Shown here one piece after another: positions 39,291 through 49,700 of a stretch of DNA of 64,000 nt. Numbering within the stretch: the stretch's first letter is position 1; each line of letters opens with the position of its first letter. Source of the DNA: Blastobasis lacticolella (Eukaryota > Arthropoda > Insecta > Lepidoptera > Blastobasidae); assembly GCA_905147135.1 (NCBI GenBank), contig LR990059.1, positions 10,253,001 through 10,317,000 of the forward strand, written 5' to 3'. A program made the translations under genes and the position numbers. The notes below the pieces were generated by a model, which saw only the letters and a list, made by a program, of their open reading frames with translations, made no database searches and was not told the DNA's origin.

Positions 39291-40194
39291 AGTATTGTTT
39301 AGCTGCGGTATTCTGTAAGGTAGAGGTACTTCCCCAGTCGGGCGGGTCCAATTCGAACGGGATACCCCGCTATCTTAAACATAGACTCTTGTCCAAAATT
39401 GTGTCAAATTTCCATATTATTGTGCCTTATCACGGTGACAGTTTAATGAAGTAGGAGCTCGTAGGTGTTTATTGTCCCTGGCTGGGAGAAACAGTTCTGG
39501 TAGTGGGTTCAGCGAGATGTCAATCGACGAATCCAACCGGAAAATAAGAAATACAGGTAAAAATTTGATGCGGACGGCACAGGACCGGCCTTTATGACCG
39601 GACGGAGACCTATGCCCAGCAGTGGGCGTCATCCGGTTGATATAATGACATCACATGCATAAGCACAAACTTTAGGTACGTTGTACATAGTTGTACTTAT
39701 TAGGTCGTCTGCAACATCTGCCTTAGGATCGCCACACGTAGGTACACGTAGCGCCCGCAGTGCACTAAAATGTCTGCGTCGCTGTAGCGTATGACGACAA
39801 CGATGTTCATGCGCATACAGAGTGTTCCCGCTCCGGAGACCCGGCGGGTGGTCTTCCCAGCTAAGAAACCAGCTTTAGCACTTTCCCATCTGTCTAAATT
39901 CAGAGAAATTCATTTACCGCAACTAGGTCTTCGAATAACATTATTTGAAGAAGCAGAACTCCACAGTAATGGATACGTAGAGGATATGTAGAATTATAGA
40001 TAGGGGACTCTGAAACTATCGACCTGAACTATGAAAATTATGTACCTAAGTAATATAAGAAAACCTAATTATGTACGTCTAATTACACAAACTACTTTCT
40101 GTGTTACTTTTTAATATACTAGTAATTACCTACTTATATTATTGACGAATATGGCTACTGGAAAATGTTCATGTTGGTAGTGGTCCAACTTCGA

Positions 40195-40460
40195 GTGGGC
40201 CGTGCCCACCCCAGGATGTACCAATTTAATTGAGATTGGCGGTACTGTTCCAGTAATGAAATATAAAACTCAAAGTCAACGGAAAGAGCTATGCTCGAAG
40301 TTTCTCTATACGAAATAAAGATACTCGTCCGTAACAAAACTAAAGTCACCAAAGTAGGTTTCAAAGTCACAAAATTGAAGTGGCAGTGGGCAGGCCACAT
40401 AGCGCCACGAACCGGTGGCCGCTTGGATCCTCGTGTGACGACCACGTGCAGGAAATCGAA
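40195..40460 (+). pseudogene. RTE-like LINE ORF2 C-terminal fragment
   Basis: The frame [20 protein letters not shown] matches the conserved C-terminal tail (LKW.WAGH.AR..DGRW) of RTE-type LINE proteins common in moths. The upstream flank has the GC-rich phrase 'gggccgtgcccaccccagga', also seen at 53083 and 62822. Truncated and decayed. Confidence 0.6.
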
Positions 40461-40979
40461 GCGCAGGCAGAGTAGGTAGTAGGTACATGCTATAATGCAA
40501 TAATAGTGTGCTGTGACGAAGAACGTCTAAATGCCGTGATCTCCCCTTACCGCTGCCGCCTTTTGTGTGCGTTGGATAGATGTTGAATTTAATAGGATAC
40601 TGTAAAGTATACGCATGTACTATGTAACTAGGGATATAATAGACAATATTACGTTATAATAACTTAACTGTTCGGCGTTTCACTCGTCCCTCTCGTCTCC
40701 TCTAAACATAATGCGCACGTCATGTATGTCATCCGTAAACTAAAATATGTAGGTACTTTTAGGTAGGTAGGTATTTTTACCAGTGTCCACTAGTGTCCAG
40801 TAGCGCGGTAGCGTTTGGAGCACTTGGAGCCGCCCCGGCGGTGACCGCCTACGTCACTTCAATGAATTCGCCGTGCTCGCGTTCGGGCGGCGGTAAGAGC
40901 TTTTAATAAAAAAGAAAGTCAAACAAAATATGCAAACTGATTGTTGTTACTTTTGTTAAGTATCAAAATATATAATTTA

Positions 40980-41394
40980 CTAGTGGACCCGGCGCGACTT
41001 CGTTCGCGTAGCGTTCTTACCCTACACCTACCCTACACCTACCCTACACCTACCCTACACCTACCCTACACCTACCCTACACCTACCCTACACCTACCCT
41101 ACACCTACCCTACACCTACCCTACACCTACCGTACACTTACCCTACACCTACCCTACACCTACCCTACACCTACCCCTACCCTACACCTACCCTACACCT
41201 ATCCTACACCTACGTCTAAAAAATAAAAAATAAAATTTAGGGGTTACCCCTAACATTTAGGGGGATGAAAAATAGATGTTGGCCGATTCTCATAGATACC
41301 GGATAAGCACAAAAAATTTCATCAAAATCGGTCAAGCCGTTTCGGAGGAGTATGGCAACGAAAACTGTGACACGAGAATTTTATATATTAGATT
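40980..41394 (+). repeat. Interspersed repeat carrying a minisatellite
   Basis: Begins 'actagtggacccggcgcgac', as at 24625. After the 11-bp tandem array it continues 'catcaaaatcggtcaagccg' and ends 'gaattttatatattag', the usual tail of this repeat type. The minisatellite is therefore internal to a transposed unit. Confidence 0.6.
41026..41213 (+). repeat. 11-bp minisatellite (CCCTACACCTA)n
   Basis: About 17 near-perfect copies of CCCTACACCTA, with a few variants (CGTACACTTA, a 5-bp partial unit near 41174, ATCCTACACC). It produces a long artificial open frame (YTYPTPTLHLP repeats). It is not the insect telomere repeat TTAGG. Confidence 0.9.
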
Positions 41395-41590
41395 TTATTT
41401 TATTCCTCCCTGCACCCTCCCTCCCTGGGCGGTCCAAAGGATGTTGTAGGAGCGTAGTACATATTATTTGAATGCGTAGGAGCGCCTGAAAGTCTCGTGG
41501 ACCCGTTTCTACGGGTAGAAACGTACGGGTACGTAGATTTGCACAAAAAGTAGATTTGCATAGAAAACATTAGCGAAAAGGTAAAACAAA

Positions 41591-41646
41591 CACATGCCCA
41601 CAGACATATAAGTAGAACTTCTACTTATATGTCTGTGCACATGCCC
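41591..41646. repeat. 39-bp perfect palindrome flanked by direct repeats
   Basis: Palindrome 41599-41637 has 19-bp perfect arms (CACAGACATATAAGTAGAA and its complement) around one central C. The sequence CACATGCC is directly repeated on both sides (41591-41598 and 41638-41645). It lies about 210 bp upstream of the mRpL37 start codon. Confidence 0.9.
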
Positions 41647-41845
41647 CACATATACAAACTTGGTGCCATGGTACAAACAAAAACACACCGCAACATTTCT
41701 GAACGTAAACTTAAACGTCAAGTCGTATATCGTCTGTAAATTTTAAGGTTATGTTATTTATGTTCTTACAGGTTAGTTAGGTTTCATTCGTTTGTTTTTA
41801 ATAATTGAATTAAAAGTTGACTCGGTTTAGTAAAACAAAAACAAA

Positions 41846-42021
41846 ATGAAGCTGACTCAAATTCTCAATAGACAGCATATCGGGTTTATGTTTAAAAGGC
41901 ATTGGCTGGTACAAGGTAAACGCATCCCCTATGATACGGGAGTAGAAGACTACTTGAAATCAAAAGGCATCCAAGTTCAAGATGCATTGGAATTCGTCAA
42001 AGAACCGGAAGTACGGGAAAG
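41846..42021 (+). CDS. mRpL37: mRpL37 exon 1 (start)
   Basis: First ATG in AACAAAATGAAG context. Encodes the basic targeting region and KRHWLVQGKRIPYDTG. Ends AAAG/GTGAGT in phase 2. Confidence 0.9.
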
Positions 42022-45000
42022 GTGAGTAGCATTATCTGTGATAATTTATTAAATGTTCTCCATTAGCCCTACGTAATACAGTTAATTGTTAACTTGTGAG
42101 GTTCTATAGAATAAAGGGATCTACAATTCTACACTTTATTTATGTGCAATCTAAATGCTTTGTTCCCGCGGGAACCACATTGAATTTCCTTAGGTTATTC
42201 TGGGTTATATATAAACAAAGCTTATCTAAAATGTCCCATTCATTAACAGTCCACCAGCAGTCTCTGAATGTTGACGCAACGGACTGCCCAGCCGATATCT
42301 GTTGACACTGACCAGAATTGTCCAGGGCTCACCCTTTCAGTTTATATTAGTGGTCAGCCCGAAACCTTAAACAGAACTGTTAGTATGTGACCTATTGCGA
42401 TTAACTGACAGACTGATATTGTCTGGCGAACTGTTAATCTGTGGGGCTGTTAAGGGTTAATTGCCAACTTAACCTAAGGGTTTGTTTATAGGTATAAGAA
42501 TATTCTCTATGTTGTTATCAATCATTGAAAACCATTAAGTTATATACTCTATGGTTTTTATTTGTGAAATACTCATTAATAAATATTCACATTGTTTTTC
42601 TAGGATAAAAATAGTAGGACTTTATGAACCTGCCGTTCCATTAGATGAGAACCACCCTGACTTCAAGGAAAGGCCATGTTATACATTGCATCACTCTAAT
42701 GTTCTGCTTGAGGGACTATCTCAGGCGCAGGTCCTCACCAAGACAATAATAGCAGAAAACAGATTACCATCCAAAGTTGAAGAGCTAGCAGAAATATCTG
42801 CCCCAAAGGCAATACATGAAGGTGTCAAGAAAGCTATTTTGTCAGCAAATATATTTGATTGTGAACAGCAGAAATTGCCTAAAACTAAAGACCCTCAGAG
42901 GCCTGCATACAATTTTCCAAGAATATTGGGAATTACTGATAGAAGACGCAAGTAAGTTTCCTTAACCTTTTTCCCAAAACTATAATATTTTTAAGGGTAC
43001 ATACTGATGATGATAATCTTTCAGGCTACTTAATTCACCTGGGCTATATAATGATAATTTTGAACCATATGCCTATTGATGATATATGCTTTTTTTTTAG
43101 CCAAATTCTGACAAACAAAATACTTCACCTAGTTGAACGAAGTAGTGATCTTGAAGCAACTCAGAGCAAATATGTTGTAAACGATGTAGAATGCCAGTCA
43201 ACGTTTGATAAAGATGATGAACTCATACAATTTCAAGAAGTGTCCAACATCCTTGTTACAAGTAACAAGCCAGTGCAGCACGCGTTAGATGATAAAGATA
43301 TTCCATTTGTGGAAATCCCAGATTTATACCCTGTGAAACATACAGTAACCATGCCCATGGAACATATTTACAGTGAAACCAGCAAATATCGTAAGTATCA
43401 CTTTTGTTGTTGTTTAATTTTTCATGGGTTTACAAGTTATTGACTAACTACCCATTCTCAGAGGCTTGCACTCATGCGCAGTTCTGACCTCTGTAAACAA
43501 TCAACTTTCTTACGGGAACCTATTATTTACCTGGGATAAAAAGTAACCTTTATTACTCAGTGATAATGTAGCATTCTATTAGTGACATAATTTTGTTTTT
43601 AGAGTTCATTCATTACAAAGAAAAATACAAATCTTTATAATATTAGTATGGATGTAGTTCTCTATATCAAAGCTAAGCTTGTTTGCCACCTTAGTGGTAT
43701 AAAAAAACACATCTAAGCTCATCTTTGACAGCTGAAAATATCATCATATATGCTTGATAAGAAGACTAAAATGCTACCAAAACTCAAATGTACAATCATA
43801 GCCTCCTTCATCTTAAAAGCCATGCGCAGAAGTTTGACAACGTCGCATTTTTTAATTTTAGTGAATCTGAAAATTACTGTAAAACTTTCTTCGCGGTCGT
43901 CGTCGTTTAATGTTATTAGTTATTTAAGTGATTGAGTATATGCATTAGTTAGATAATATGAAATTGGATAGATTCCTGTACTATTTACCTATCTACCTAC
44001 TTGGATTATATCCTATTACCCTATTAATAACATAAATGCGAAAGTTTGAAAGGCTTGATGGAAGTTTGGATGGATGAATGTTACTTCGTCATGCAAAAAT
44101 TACCAAACAGATTTAAATGAAATTTGGCAGTAATGTAGCATATAACCCAGAACAGTATATAGGCTATATTTAATACCATAATTATTTGTGGTTCCCGCGG
44201 GCGCGGGCCTTGAACGTTATCCTACTAATACTATAAATGCGCAAGTTTGTGGGTATGTTTGTTACCGCTTCACGCCTAAACGGATGAACGGATTTGGATG
44301 AAATTTGGCAGTAATATAGCATGTAACCCAGAACAGTATATAGGCTATAATTTATTCCAAAATAAAATGTGGTTCCCGCGGGCGCGGGGCCGGAACGTTA
44401 TCCTACTAATACTATAAATGCGAATGTTTGTGGGTATATTTGTTACTTTCGCTGATTTTTTAAAAGTAATAACAACTGGTCTTTAATTATATCTACCTGC
44501 TTTTGTACCTCACTACTATCCTCGTCTGTATGATCGATTGCTTTTTCTACGTATTCTAGTGCCTTCTCAATGCAATGATTATATCTTATTTTTGGTGGCT
44601 CGTGAGAACATTTGTACCGACCTAATAGATTTTCCAGTTGGGACCATTTAGAAAGCAGCAAAGTATGGGACAACATCGGTTTCAAATCATGTTTGGACAG
44701 TTCATTTTTACCTAAAAATACTTTCGACTTTTAAATTAGAAAATACAATAATATTGTTGAGCACTTTGACGGAAACATCATCGTTTAAAGTTAAAAAATA
44801 CATAACTGGTCACCATATCCTAAACGCCACCCACAATACAATTCTGTTTTAAATTTAAGACCTTCCTGTAGCTCACTAAAGCTCTTTATCTCATCACTTT
44901 ATAAATTTAAATTTTCTATTTCTTTTTGCCTTCGAATCCATTTTTGCCGTCGTTCTTCTGGATCAGTTCTAGTCTTGGGGCATGCTTTATTTAAAAGTTT

Positions 45001-46432
45001 GGGCAAACTAGGAAATATACGGGGTATCGCACCAGCCACTAGACGAGCGCGTTTTACTGGTACCTTTTCAACGCTGCCATCACCGTGGTATATTTTAGTT
45101 GTTGTGATAACTTCCTCTTCGCTAAAATGTTTACTACATACGAAGGAACCAACAGTGGGACTCCAGTTCGCTCGGGAAATAGCAGACGTCCATTTTTTAA
45201 AAAGATATTCATTCTTTGGAAACGAAAAAGTCGGCACAGCCTCTTGTCCGTTTTTTAGCGTAACATCGTAGTTTGACCTACATTTTTCTATGCAACAACG
45301 CCTAGGCAGGCATCTGTTGGAGAAATATTACTATTTTAAAACAGAATTTGAATGATAAAATAAGTAAAAAGCTAACAACAAAAATGATCGAGGATTGTTT
45401 TTTACTAATCGTATTTATCCATATTTGGCGCAATTATAAATATATTTACTTTTATTTACCTTCGTACAATTCGTTTATTTATAGTTTTAATAATATATTT
45501 TAAATTTATTAAGCTTAAAATTCAAAATTTTCCCGCTCATTGACATGTAAACAATGAGTAAATCGGTTCACAGCGACGTTGCCGTTCCGTGCTACAGCAT
45601 GGCTTGTAGATGAAGGAGGCTATGGTACAATATACTTACTAATGTATAAAAAATTTCAGCAATCCGCTCCACAGTAAATGTGAAGCACCCACACACTACA
45701 TGGTCGCATTTTAACAGAACCGAAGTGAGTAACATCTTCGAGACACCAGTCACACATGAGCAGATCCTAGGAAGAGCATTGACCAACGCATTCACGATTG
45801 CCTCATCCTATGCCAAACAGCTGCATGGGGTATGTATCTGTGGAATACTAATAAATGTTATGTTCTAAATGGTATATGAATTTCTGTTATCTATAAAATA
45901 AAGAAATAAATATGCTTGGACAATTCACACAGCGCCATCTAGCCCCAAAGAAAGCAAAGCTTGTGTAAATGGTATATATTAAAATAACTCTCTGTTTCTG
46001 TCGAGAAAAGCCGTGAAAACCCATACAAAGCTGGGGTGGGTCACTAGTCTGTTATAAAATAATAGAAAAACGGTTATTTCGATAGTTTATTCTGAATGTG
46101 ACATCAACATTATTGTGGCATAAACAAAAATGTTACCTTGTTCTCTATGAAAATTGCACATTTTAATCACATTTTTTTTACAGGATTCTGTTAAAGATCT
46201 TCCGGAGCCAATTTATGTTAATTGTATTCAGACTGATGGACAAAACTATAATTTTGGTGTTCTAGAACTTAACACTTTAAATGTGGATGGCACAGAAGGT
46301 ACCAAAAACGTGTGGTATTGCAAAAATGATATGAAGATGTATGATTCCAGCAGATACTTCGAAGGAATGCCTGTCCTAGAAAACTACAATCCTAAAGTAT
46401 ATGAATACATTAATGCAATTTATAACTTATAG
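41846..46432 (+). CDS. mRpL37: Mitochondrial large ribosomal subunit protein mL37
   Basis: Component of the mitochondrial 39S ribosomal subunit, of the MRPL37/MRPS30 (PDCD9) family found in animal mitoribosomes. Exons 41846-42021, 42604-42951, 43101-43390, 45660-45829 and 46184-46432 join in frame to 410 codons plus stop, close to the length of human MRPL37. Diagnostic stretches are RPCYTLHHSNVLLEGLSQAQ...LTKT (human has CYIFHHRCRLLEGVKQA.WLTKT), QILGRALTNAF..A..YAKQ and CIQTDGQNYNFGVLELNTLN (human QSVGTDGR.FHFLVFQLNT). The N-terminus (MKLTQILNRQHIGFMFKRHW) is basic and fits mitochondrial targeting. The third intron holds a THAP gene on the other strand. The gene converges on sip3. Confidence 0.92.
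42188..42479. mobile_element. MITE in mRpL37 intron 1
   Basis: About 290 bp with imperfect inverted ends: CCTTAGGTTA at the left and TAACCTAAGG at the right. Inner pairing includes CATTAACAGTCCACCAG with the complement of CTGGCGAACTGTTAATC. Non-coding, superfamily not determined. Confidence 0.6.
42604..42951 (+). CDS. mRpL37: mRpL37 exon 2
   Basis: Encodes the LYEPAVPLDENHPDFKERPC core and the HHSNVLLEG motif. Ends at a CGCAA/GTAAG donor. Confidence 0.92.
43101..43390 (+). CDS. mRpL37: mRpL37 exon 3
   Basis: Follows a TTTTTTTTAG acceptor. Encodes the variable middle of the protein, ending at YPVKHTVTMPMEHIYSETSK. Human MRPL37 has PISPIID at the equivalent place. Confidence 0.9.
44030..44445 (+). 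repeat. Tandem Lep1/Helentron-like repeat units
   Basis: Two full units and the start of a third. Each opens like 'ctactaatactataaatgcg' and contains 'gatgaaatttggcagtaat', 'acccagaacagtatataggc' and 'gtggttcccgcgggcgcggg'. Head-to-tail arrays are typical of rolling-circle repeats. Confidence 0.7.
44443..45313 (-). pseudogene. THAP zinc-finger protein gene, nested, with one in-frame stop
   Basis: Minus-strand gene inside an mRpL37 intron. The upstream exon (45313 to 44814) encodes a THAP (C2CH) DNA-binding finger: C-x4-C in RCCIEKCRSNYD, then VPTFSFPKN, KKW, SFVCSKHFSEEE (C-x2-H) and the AIPRIFP end box. The frame is stopped by TAA at 44901-44899 after KEIENLNL, but continues in the same frame with coding-like sequence (DEIKSFSELQEGLKF...YCGW) to a donor at 44814/44813. 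This matches in phase an acceptor whose exon starts at 44711, encoding a helical C-terminus (LEYVEKAIDHTDEDSSEVQK...) that ends at 44443. The exon with the start codon was not found. THAP proteins are DNA binders, often derived from P-element transposases. Alternatively, the short THAP form ending at 44899 is real. Confidence 0.6.
45660..45829 (+). CDS. mRpL37: mRpL37 exon 4
   Basis: Between AATTTCAG and GTATGT. Encodes RSTVNVKHPHTTWSHFN through THEQILGRALTNAFTIASSY, the conserved helix region. Confidence 0.9.
46184..46432 (+). CDS. mRpL37: mRpL37 exon 5 (end)
   Basis: Encodes DSVKDLPEPIYVNCIQTDGQ and the GVLELNTLNVDGTEGTKNVW segment, then TAG. Best matching part to vertebrate MRPL37. Confidence 0.92.
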   Translation, partial: DSVKDLPEPIYVNCIQTDGQNYNFGVLELNTLNVDGTEGTKNVWYCKNDMKMYDSSRYFEGMPVLENYNPKVYEYINAIYNL

Positions 46433-46719
46433 GTCTGGAAAGCAATAGATTTAGTGTAGGCAATTATATTTATGAAACTATAAAAACTGTTTTAATCGTA
46501 AAACTAACTAAAATGAAGAGTGTGATAGACAAAAGTTTTTTTATGCAATGTATTCATGTGTATATCTCATTATATTTACAAGAACATAAATACATCTTTT
46601 TTGCTTCAATTAGAATACACAATGCTTATGAGTACGAAAACACTTTGTACATTAAATAGTATATTAGGAAAGTGGAACGCAAAAGTTCATTGTAAATGAT
46701 CATCATCATCTTTATATGC

Positions 46720-46789
46720 TCATTGATCCAGGGTGAATTTCTGAAGTCTGCGTCTTCTTAGCTCCTCCGCGTCGGCGTCAGTCTTATTT
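46720..46789 (-). CDS. sip3: sip3 exon 11 (end)
   Basis: Encodes [22 protein letters not shown] and TGA. The [10 protein letters not shown] box is the conserved HRD1 C-terminus (human [12 protein letters not shown]). Confidence 0.9.
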
Positions 46790-49700
46790 CTGGAAGAGAA
46801 CGCAATTTATTGTAAAAGATTAAAAGAACTAAAAGAGCGTCGCCAAGGGGTCAGACTCGTATCGCGAGGCACCGCGTTCAAATCTCCAATGCTGCCATGT
46901 ATCAGTCATTGTTTTCTGAGTTATGGACATTAGCTGAACACTAGTTGATGCTCTTATGGTGAGGGAAACATCGTGATGCAACCTGGTCAGGCGATTGAAT
47001 GTGTAACCATGATCCAATCTGATCACGTTCCCTAACAAGGTCACGGAGGTCAGATGGCAGTCGCTGTACTGTAATTACCTGATCTGCTAAATAGTGGCTC
47101 CGGTCCCTCGCGCGCGTGCACAACCTTGACATTAACGCCAAGATGATGATTTTGATCAAAAGAACTAATAGAGGCAATGATATTTTGCCTTATTGTCCCT
47201 GGAGCTGAACAGAGTCATAATCATAAGCCACAGTATTATCATTGCCTCACTTATTTATTTCATATTTGTCTATTAAAACATACGGCAGCTGATAAGGTAT
47301 AGATACCTATCGTCGCCCTCCGGCTCCGCGGTGGAGGAGTCTGGCGGCGCATGCGCAAATGCCGCTTTGCTGGTAGACGCTACGGACGCTACGGATGCGG
47401 ACGCTGCGGATGTTGCGGATGCTGCGGACGCCGCGGACGCTGCGGAGCTCGCCACCACGTCCGGCTCGGACTTGGTGAGCGTGGGCGACGTGGGTGCCTC
47501 CGTTCGACTGTAGGAGAGGATATGAATCAAAGTTTTGCCGCGGAACATCATACCTACTCTGACGGATTACTGAGTCATAATGAAGGGCTAACGAAGCATG
47601 TACCCCATTGAGACAACTATCCGGATTTTACCCGGGTATTGCAGCTTGTCACCAGCATTTTTGTTCAATCAAGTGATTTCGCGATTTTAAAATCCATCAG
47701 AAGCAAGCAAGTTATCTGAGAAGCAAGGTTGCCAAAATACTTCCGTTCTATTGGATAGAAACAGCTGCTGTAACATGACCTATCCATTCCAGCCAATGGC
47801 AGCACACCTCACGTCTCAGTAGCGCCTTCTAGTGGATTTTGAATTCACATATCTTCATTAATTTATAAAAACTACTTTCACAATAATTTCAATCTACGGA
47901 GCTACCAACAAAATAGACTAGAGAATGCCTTCAGTTCAGCTAATGATCTGTTTAAAGTACCTACTTTCCGGATTTCTCGCCACATACCCAAGGTTTAGCC
48001 TGCGTAGCCCGATATTTCACCCCATGACTATGCCAGCAACTGCGTCGAAATATTGGGCTACTCTACCAACGGGTAATCACATCAGCCGGAAGACGCCCAC
48101 TGCTGGGCATAGGCCTCACCAGAAATCTCCACAAAGGCCTTGTGCCTTCCGCATCCAGCTGGTAGAGCTCGTCTAATCTAAAATGATGCCCCCCACTATC
48201 GCATTAACGCACACAAGCAAGTTTAAAATATGGACGCAATACATATACAAATTCCGTTGTAATTGGTCATTCAGTTGCCGGTGACACTCATTCACGTTGC
48301 ACGCGTCGTTCGATTGGAGCAGTCGACGCTCCCACACAGATGAAGTGTCGTTATAAATATTTGCACTCACTCATCGAAATCTACTAAGTAGTGGGGCGCG
48401 TCATTTTAGACTAGACGAGCTCTACCTGCGATCTTTACCAGGTCGGTCGATCCTGTGGAAGGCCTACGCGGTAGTCATCATCATCACAGCTCATAACAGT
48501 CCACTACAGGACTAAGGGCCTCTCCCTCGAAAGGGAAGGTTGTTGCCACAGTCTCCACGCTTGGCAGGCGGGTTGGTGATCGCAAGTTTATATAACAATG
48601 CAAAACGTTGCTGCACATTTTCTAGCCTACGAAGACTTAGATTTTGTGCCTCGAAATCATTAGTCGCCTCGTACGACACCCACGAGTGTAAGGAGTTGGT
48701 GCTACTCTACTCTGCCGGACACCACACGGCTTTAACCACGCGGTAATGTCCTCGCAACATGGCCACTCACATTTCAGTCTGCGTGGCTACGGTGGTGACG
48801 TTGAGCGGCAGGTGAGTGACCACCGTGGAGTACTGCTGCATCAGCAGCACCGACGCATCCAACATCGACTGGATCTCGCGCAGGAGCTGGTGGAAAATGA
48901 TTAGTATATTAGCCTGAATCATCCCTCACTGCTGGGCAAAAGCCTCCCCAGATTCTTCCTTTCACGATCAAGTGCTAATGTATTATCACACATTTAAAAG
49001 GTATGTCCGTGTTTCCTACCGCGTACCTTTGTTTACAAGTAGCCAGATGTTTTCGACGGAGATGCATGAATCATGGTAACGGGGCGACGCACATAGGGGT
49101 ATTTAGCCTTCCTAGCCGGGCGAAATTGATAAAACAAATTCCAACACAAAAGCAAAAATGAATACTCGTTAGCGAGCCAGGTAGCTACTGAATAATAGAC
49201 GACCCTTTCCAGGGTCGTGCGCCTGCTCCATCCAGCCACGAACCAGGCGGAACTTGATCGTTGTCGCATGCGCTCGCGTCAGTTACTTGCTACATTAAAA
49301 TCGTACCATGTTTGAGACCTCAGTGCTTAATTATTGTGAGTTATTTAACCAAAAGTACCATGGATTATCATAATACAGGTAAGAATAGTCTTATTTATTA
49401 CGATTCACTGATGTTTACATGTATTTGTATGGTTCAAAATAAATTTACAATTGTCTCCATTATTTAAGCAGTTTTTATCTGAATTGTACATTTCAAAGTG
49501 ATAATAGTTATCCTTCCGAGTGCTTCCGAGTAACGATTTCTGTTGTAATGGATGACAAAAACGGTCATTTGATAGGTGTTTCACGAATTGAGTGCTACTT
49601 TATGCTACTTTCGACAAAACTTACGCTTTAGTGTTGGTGTTAGCTAAAAAGTATTAACTGTTATTTTGGAGCAAATTATGAAATGTTTTCTTTATTATTG

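Larger units (their letters stand above)
38591..41845. other. Intergenic region between pnt and mRpL37
   Basis: Repeat-rich: an interspersed repeat at 38696-38945, a second at 39095-39290, a LINE-tail phrase 'cccagcagtgggcgtc' near 39612-39630, an RTE-like LINE C-terminus at 40195-40460, a minisatellite-bearing repeat at 40980-41394 and a 39-bp palindrome at 41599-41637. The open frame at 39791-39991 has no recognisable domain. Confidence 0.55.
43391..45659. other. mRpL37 intron 3
   Basis: 2.3-kb intron, long for this gene. It contains tandem Helentron-like repeat units (about 44030-44445) and the nested THAP gene on the minus strand (44443-45313). A possible first exon of the THAP gene between 45314 and 45659 was not identified. 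Confidence 0.6.
47508..48770. other. sip3 intron 9 with nested repeats
   Basis: Holds an RTE-LINE tail (48090-48490) split by a 258-bp MITE, followed directly by another SINE-like repeat (48480-48760). The first part (47508-48080) shows nothing recognisable. Confidence 0.55.

Noticed and set aside
39791..39991. 66-codon frame with FPAKKPALALSHLSKFREIH
   Set aside because: Looks mildly protein-like but has no domain, partner exon or promoter context. Kept out for lack of support.
41026..41213. Telomere-like array
   Set aside because: The unit CCCTACACCTA is not the insect TTAGG repeat and lies inside an interspersed repeat.
40941..41219. Open frame rich in YTYPTPTLHLP repeats
   Set aside because: Purely the translation of the 11-bp minisatellite.
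47331..47611. Two + strand Ala/Asp- and Cys/Gly/Arg-rich frames
   Set aside because: Antisense shadows of the Ala-Ser triplet repeat in sip3 exon 10.
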